Source: an uncultured Collinsella sp.
Lineage (GTDB): Bacteria; Actinomycetota; Coriobacteriia; Coriobacteriales; Coriobacteriaceae
Direction of reading: 5' to 3'
Length of the DNA stretch: 64,000 bases
NCBI GenBank assembly: GCA_900541875.1
Contig: UQLF01000002.1
Coordinates: 123,751 to 187,750 of the forward strand
In this document: positions 62,037 through 64,000 of the stretch, piece by piece
Layout: every line of letters starts with the position of its first letter
Position numbering within the stretch: position 1 is the stretch's first letter
Translations under genes and position numbers: made by a program
The notes under the pieces: generated by a model
The model's input: only the letters and a program-made list of their open reading frames with translations
Database searches by the model: none
What the model was told of the DNA's origin: nothing

Positions 62037-62228
62037 TACATGCAAGTGAGCGTTCAAGGGGGTTGCGGCCCCCTTTTTCGTGCCGAACTCGCGTGAGCGC
62101 GCGGAGCGTTAGGCAAACAGGCCAGCGGCCTGTTTGTAGCGGAGCGTGGCGAGGGCGCCACGCGCCCGAAGCCCGGGGCTTCGCGAAGCGAAGGCCCTTC
62201 GAGTCTCGCCTCGGGCACCATACATGCA
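62014..62228. repeat. Direct repeat of the 3' end of tRNA-Leu, attachment-site-like
   Basis: The 31 bases at 62014-62044 (TTCGAGTCTCGCC through the CCA end to ATGCA) recur exactly at 62198-62228. The similarity continues, degraded, through the terminator (to about 62079 and 62263). The 153 bases between are very GC-rich and hold several small palindromes (AAACAGGCC-AGC-GGCCTGTTT, GGGCGC-CAC-GCGCCC, GAAGCCC-G-GGGCTTC). Duplication of a tRNA 3' end is the mark of site-specific integration, so this may be the empty or deleted site of an integrated element. Confidence 0.65.
62058..62078 (+). terminator. Terminator of the tRNA-Leu gene
   Basis: GGGGG-TTGCGG-CCCCC followed by TTTTT ends the tRNA transcript. 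A weaker copy of the same region follows the duplicate at 62229. Confidence 0.8.
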
Positions 62229-62295
62229 CCTGCGCTTCAAGGGGGTTACGGCCTCTCTTTTTCGTGTACGTAATGTGATAACGCGCTGCGCGTGT

Positions 62296-62483
62296 TATTA
62301 TCCCCAAGGCGTTGTTCCCGCAATGCCCTAAAGAGGAACCCGAGGGTTCCCACCTTTTGGCGCCAATGAGCAGCTGACTGGTCATACAACTTAGATTCTC
62401 TTCCTCATACCGAGGATGTCTATGTGTACGACCTGGTTGCAAAGAAGCGCCGGGTTATTTTTTTATGAATGGAGGTAGGGAAA
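62296..62483 (+). promoter_or_regulatory. Promoter and attenuator leader of the infC operon
   Basis: TATTAT (62296-62301) is a good -10 box. The leader that follows (about 175 bases) has a stem GGAACCC-GA-GGGTTCC (62335-62350). Its last part is a terminator-like hairpin ACCTGG / CCGGGT (62431-62436 and 62450-62455) followed by TTATTTTTTT, 20 bases before the infC start. Leaders of this kind, controlled by ribosomal protein L20, precede infC-rpmI-rplT in many bacteria. Readthrough would decide expression of all three genes. Confidence 0.6.
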
Positions 62484-63038
62484 ATAGCTAAGTCTGATGA
62501 CACCCGCATCAACGACGAGATCACTGCATCTTCGTGCCGTTTGATTGGCGTCGATGGCTCTCAGCTCGGCCTGTTCGCCATCCGCGATGCCCAGCGCGTC
62601 GCCGACGATCAGGGTCTCGACCTGGTCGAGATCGCTCCCAACGCGGAGCCGCCGGTCTGCAAGGTCATGGACTACGGTAAGTTCAAGTACCAGCAGGCCA
62701 TGAAGGCCAAGGCTGCTCGTAAGAACCAGTCCAAGGTCGAGGTTAAGGAAATGAAGTTCCGACCCAAGATCGACGTTGGCGACTACGAGACCAAGAAGGG
62801 CCACGTTCTTCGTTTCCTCAAGAAGGGCGCACGCGTTAAGATCACCATCATGTTCCGCGGCCGTGAGATGGCTCACCCGGAGCAGGGTCTTAACGTTCTC
62901 GAGCGTCTCGCCGAGGATCTTAAGCCTTACGCTACGGTCGAGTCCAAGCCTAAGATGGAAGGCCGTAACATGCTTATGCTGCTTGCCCCGATTAAGGGCG
63001 CCTTCGATGAGGATAAAGCGGCAAGCGATACCAAGTAA
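62484..63038 (+). CDS. infC: Translation initiation factor IF-3, probable AUA start
   Basis: IF-3 keeps the ribosomal subunits apart and checks the start codon. The protein has the family patterns TRINDEITASSCRLIGVDG, MDYGKFKYQQ and VLRFLKKGARVKITIMFRGR. The ribosome binding site GGAGGT (62471-62476) sits 7 bases before ATA at 62484, so the likely start is AUA. An ATG at 62469 overlaps the site itself and is unlikely. IF-3 rejects such rare start codons, so this gives feedback on its own synthesis, as with AUU in E. coli. Confidence 0.88.
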   Translation: MAKSDDTRINDEITASSCRLIGVDGSQLGLFAIRDAQRVADDQGLDLVEIAPNAEPPVCKVMDYGKFKYQQAMKAKAARKNQSKVEVKEMKFRPKIDVGDYETKKGHVLRFLKKGARVKITIMFRGREMAHPEQGLNVLERLAEDLKPYATVESKPKMEGRNMLMLLAPIKGAFDEDKAASDTK

Positions 63039-63070
63039 CTAGTGTTCTGTAACCGATTAAGGAGTATTTC

Positions 63071-63262
63071 ATGCCTAAGATGAAGTCCCACAGCGGCACC
63101 AAGAAGCGTTTCCGCAAGACTGGTACCGGCAAGCTTATGCGCGCCAAGGCTTTCAAGAGCCACATCCTGAGCAAGAAGTCCACCAAGCGTAAGCGTGGCT
63201 TCCGTCAGGAGACCGAGATCGCCGCTGCCGACCGCAAGGTCATCAAGTCGCGTCTCGCCTAA
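63071..63262 (+). CDS. rpmI: 50S ribosomal protein L35
   Basis: The 63-residue basic protein MPKMKSHSGTKKRFRKTG continues with KSHILSKKSTKRKRGFRQ, typical L35. AAGGAG precedes the ATG. It is the second gene of the infC operon, 32 bases after infC. Confidence 0.95.
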   Translation: MPKMKSHSGTKKRFRKTGTGKLMRAKAFKSHILSKKSTKRKRGFRQETEIAAADRKVIKSRLA

Positions 63263-63308
63263 GTTCGCGTTCCCGTTTTTCGTTTAACCGTCTAGGAGTT
63301 GATAGAAC

Positions 63309-63668
63309 ATGGCACGTATTAAGCGCGCTGTTGCCGCCAAGAAGAAGCGCCGTACCGTTATGCACCGTGCGAAGGGTTACTACGGTGCCGCTTCGCGTAC
63401 TTACAAGCATGCTAAAGAGCAGGTCCAGCACTCCCTGCAGTATCAGTACCGTGACCGCCGCAATAAGAAGCGCGAGATCCGTTCTCTCTGGATCACCCGT
63501 ATCAACGCTGCTGCTCGTCTGAACGACATCTCTTACTCTCAGTTCATGCACGGCCTGAAGGTCGCCGGTATCGAGCTCGACCGCAAGGTCCTGGCTCAGA
63601 TGGCTTACGAGGACATCGAGTCCTTCAACGAGCTGGCTACCATCGCCAAGAAGGCTCTCGAGGCCTAA
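63309..63668 (+). CDS. rplT: 50S ribosomal protein L20
   Basis: The 119-residue protein has MARIKRAVAAKKKRRTVMHR at its start and GYYGAASRTYKHAKEQVQHS further on. It binds 23S rRNA early in subunit assembly and is the expected repressor of this operon through its leader. AGGAG precedes the ATG. A terminator follows. Confidence 0.96.
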   Translation: MARIKRAVAAKKKRRTVMHRAKGYYGAASRTYKHAKEQVQHSLQYQYRDRRNKKREIRSLWITRINAAARLNDISYSQFMHGLKVAGIELDRKVLAQMAYEDIESFNELATIAKKALEA

Positions 63669-63689
63669 TTGATTCTCTTGAATCGCTAG

Positions 63690-63725
63690 GGGAGTGTCGC
63701 GCTGTGCGCGGCGCTCCCTCTTTTT
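63690..63725 (+). terminator. Terminator of the infC-rpmI-rplT operon
   Basis: GGGAGTGTCGCGC (63690-63702) pairs with GCGCGGCGCTCCC (63706-63718) with two G-U pairs. TCTTTTT follows. Confidence 0.9.
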
Positions 63726-63726
63726 A

Positions 63727-64000
63727 TCTAAAGCGCTGGTTTATATAGCAAAAGCGCGGGTAGATAGACACTTACAGGTGACCGATCTTTATATATCACA
63801 TAACCGAAGGGTCATCATCTGATACGTGCAGTATATCTGCACCAGCCTTTCTATTACTTATATAGGAAGCGATATATTGTGTAGGACTTGTGAAGAGTGG
63901 AATTGACGTCCCACATCGCTTCGCGGTCTGGCAATATATCTCCTTGCCGCGCGGCCCGGTCGGACCGGATCAGCCGCGGGGCGTGCACCTTGAGAACCGG
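63727..64000. other. AT-rich non-coding end of the window, perhaps an rRNA operon leader
   Basis: There is no coding frame with a ribosome binding site. A palindrome GTGCAG-TATAT-CTGCAC lies at 63826-63842. Several TATATA runs suggest promoters. The last bases (GCACCTTGAGAACCGG) resemble the CCTTGAGAACC-type sequence that precedes 16S rRNA in actinobacteria. An rRNA operon may therefore begin just beyond the window. Confidence 0.35.

Noticed and set aside
62037..62228. A second tRNA gene after tRNA-Leu
   Set aside because: Only the T arm and acceptor 3' half are repeated; no D arm or anticodon arm is present.
1..64000. CRISPR arrays or complete insertion sequences
   Set aside because: No regularly spaced direct repeats and no transposase or integrase genes were seen.

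Overview
The window is a 64 kb chromosomal segment of a high-GC Gram-positive bacterium. It looks like a member of the Coriobacteriia, most likely Collinsella or a close relative. The reasons are codon use rich in GC third positions, AGGAGG-type ribosome binding sites with frequent GTG starts, a RecJ exonuclease fused to a helicase, a single-chain FGAM synthase of about 1250 residues, lactate dehydrogenase with EtfAB, and short palindromic intergenic repeats (GGGACAGG-type and AATAGGGACTG-type). The genus is inferred from gene content and style; no 16S sequence is present.

Layout. 0-2.1 kb: end of an iron alcohol dehydrogenase and an aldehyde dehydrogenase. 2.1-2.4 kb: a very small membrane peptide with a convergent antisense RNA, which looks like a type I toxin-antitoxin locus. 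2.5-15.2 kb: mostly housekeeping and hypothetical genes (HIRAN protein, metallophosphoesterase, DUF2130 protein, DUF3516 helicase, TrmB, a methyltransferase, an XRE/DUF4097 pair, Elp3, a spermidine-synthase-like protein). 15.2-16.75 kb: a lower-GC MFS transporter and a broken gene remnant, probably acquired. 16.75-22.4 kb: a three-gene operon on the minus strand encoding a TerB-domain protein, a BrxD-like P-loop ATPase and an Lhr-like helicase. This matches the architecture of the Shango antiphage system and is the most notable accessory module. 22.4-26.5 kb: a DUF554 membrane protein and a five-gene minus-strand cluster of secreted or anchored proteins, one with an LAxTG sorting signal. 26.8-30.5 kb: a FAD lactate dehydrogenase/EtfB/ferredoxin-EtfA operon of the electron-bifurcating type. 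30.5-36 kb: HD hydrolase, AzlCD exporter, KdgT permease, diguanylate cyclase, EamA exporter. 36-43.2 kb: purL, a cation/proton antiporter, homoserine dehydrogenase. 43.4-49.8 kb: a complete branched-chain amino acid ABC transporter with two tandem binding proteins. 49.9-60.2 kb: CutC, a DUF4931 protein, a BASS transporter, RecJ-helicase, bifunctional Rel, an MBL hydrolase and class II aldolase. 60.2-63.7 kb: a transglutaminase protein, tRNA-Leu(CAA) with a duplicated 3' end, and the infC-rpmI-rplT operon with an attenuator leader and a probable AUA start for infC. The last 270 bases are AT-rich non-coding sequence that may be the upstream region of an rRNA operon.

How the genes work together. 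Lactate oxidation (LDH-EtfAB), amino acid import (Liv), amino acid export (AzlCD), ppGpp signalling (Rel) and purine synthesis (PurL) fit an anaerobic gut fermenter living on amino acids and sugars. Most transcription units end in clear stem-loop terminators, several of them shared by converging genes. Starts were re-chosen by ribosome binding site where the longest open frame was clearly too long; these choices are noted gene by gene.
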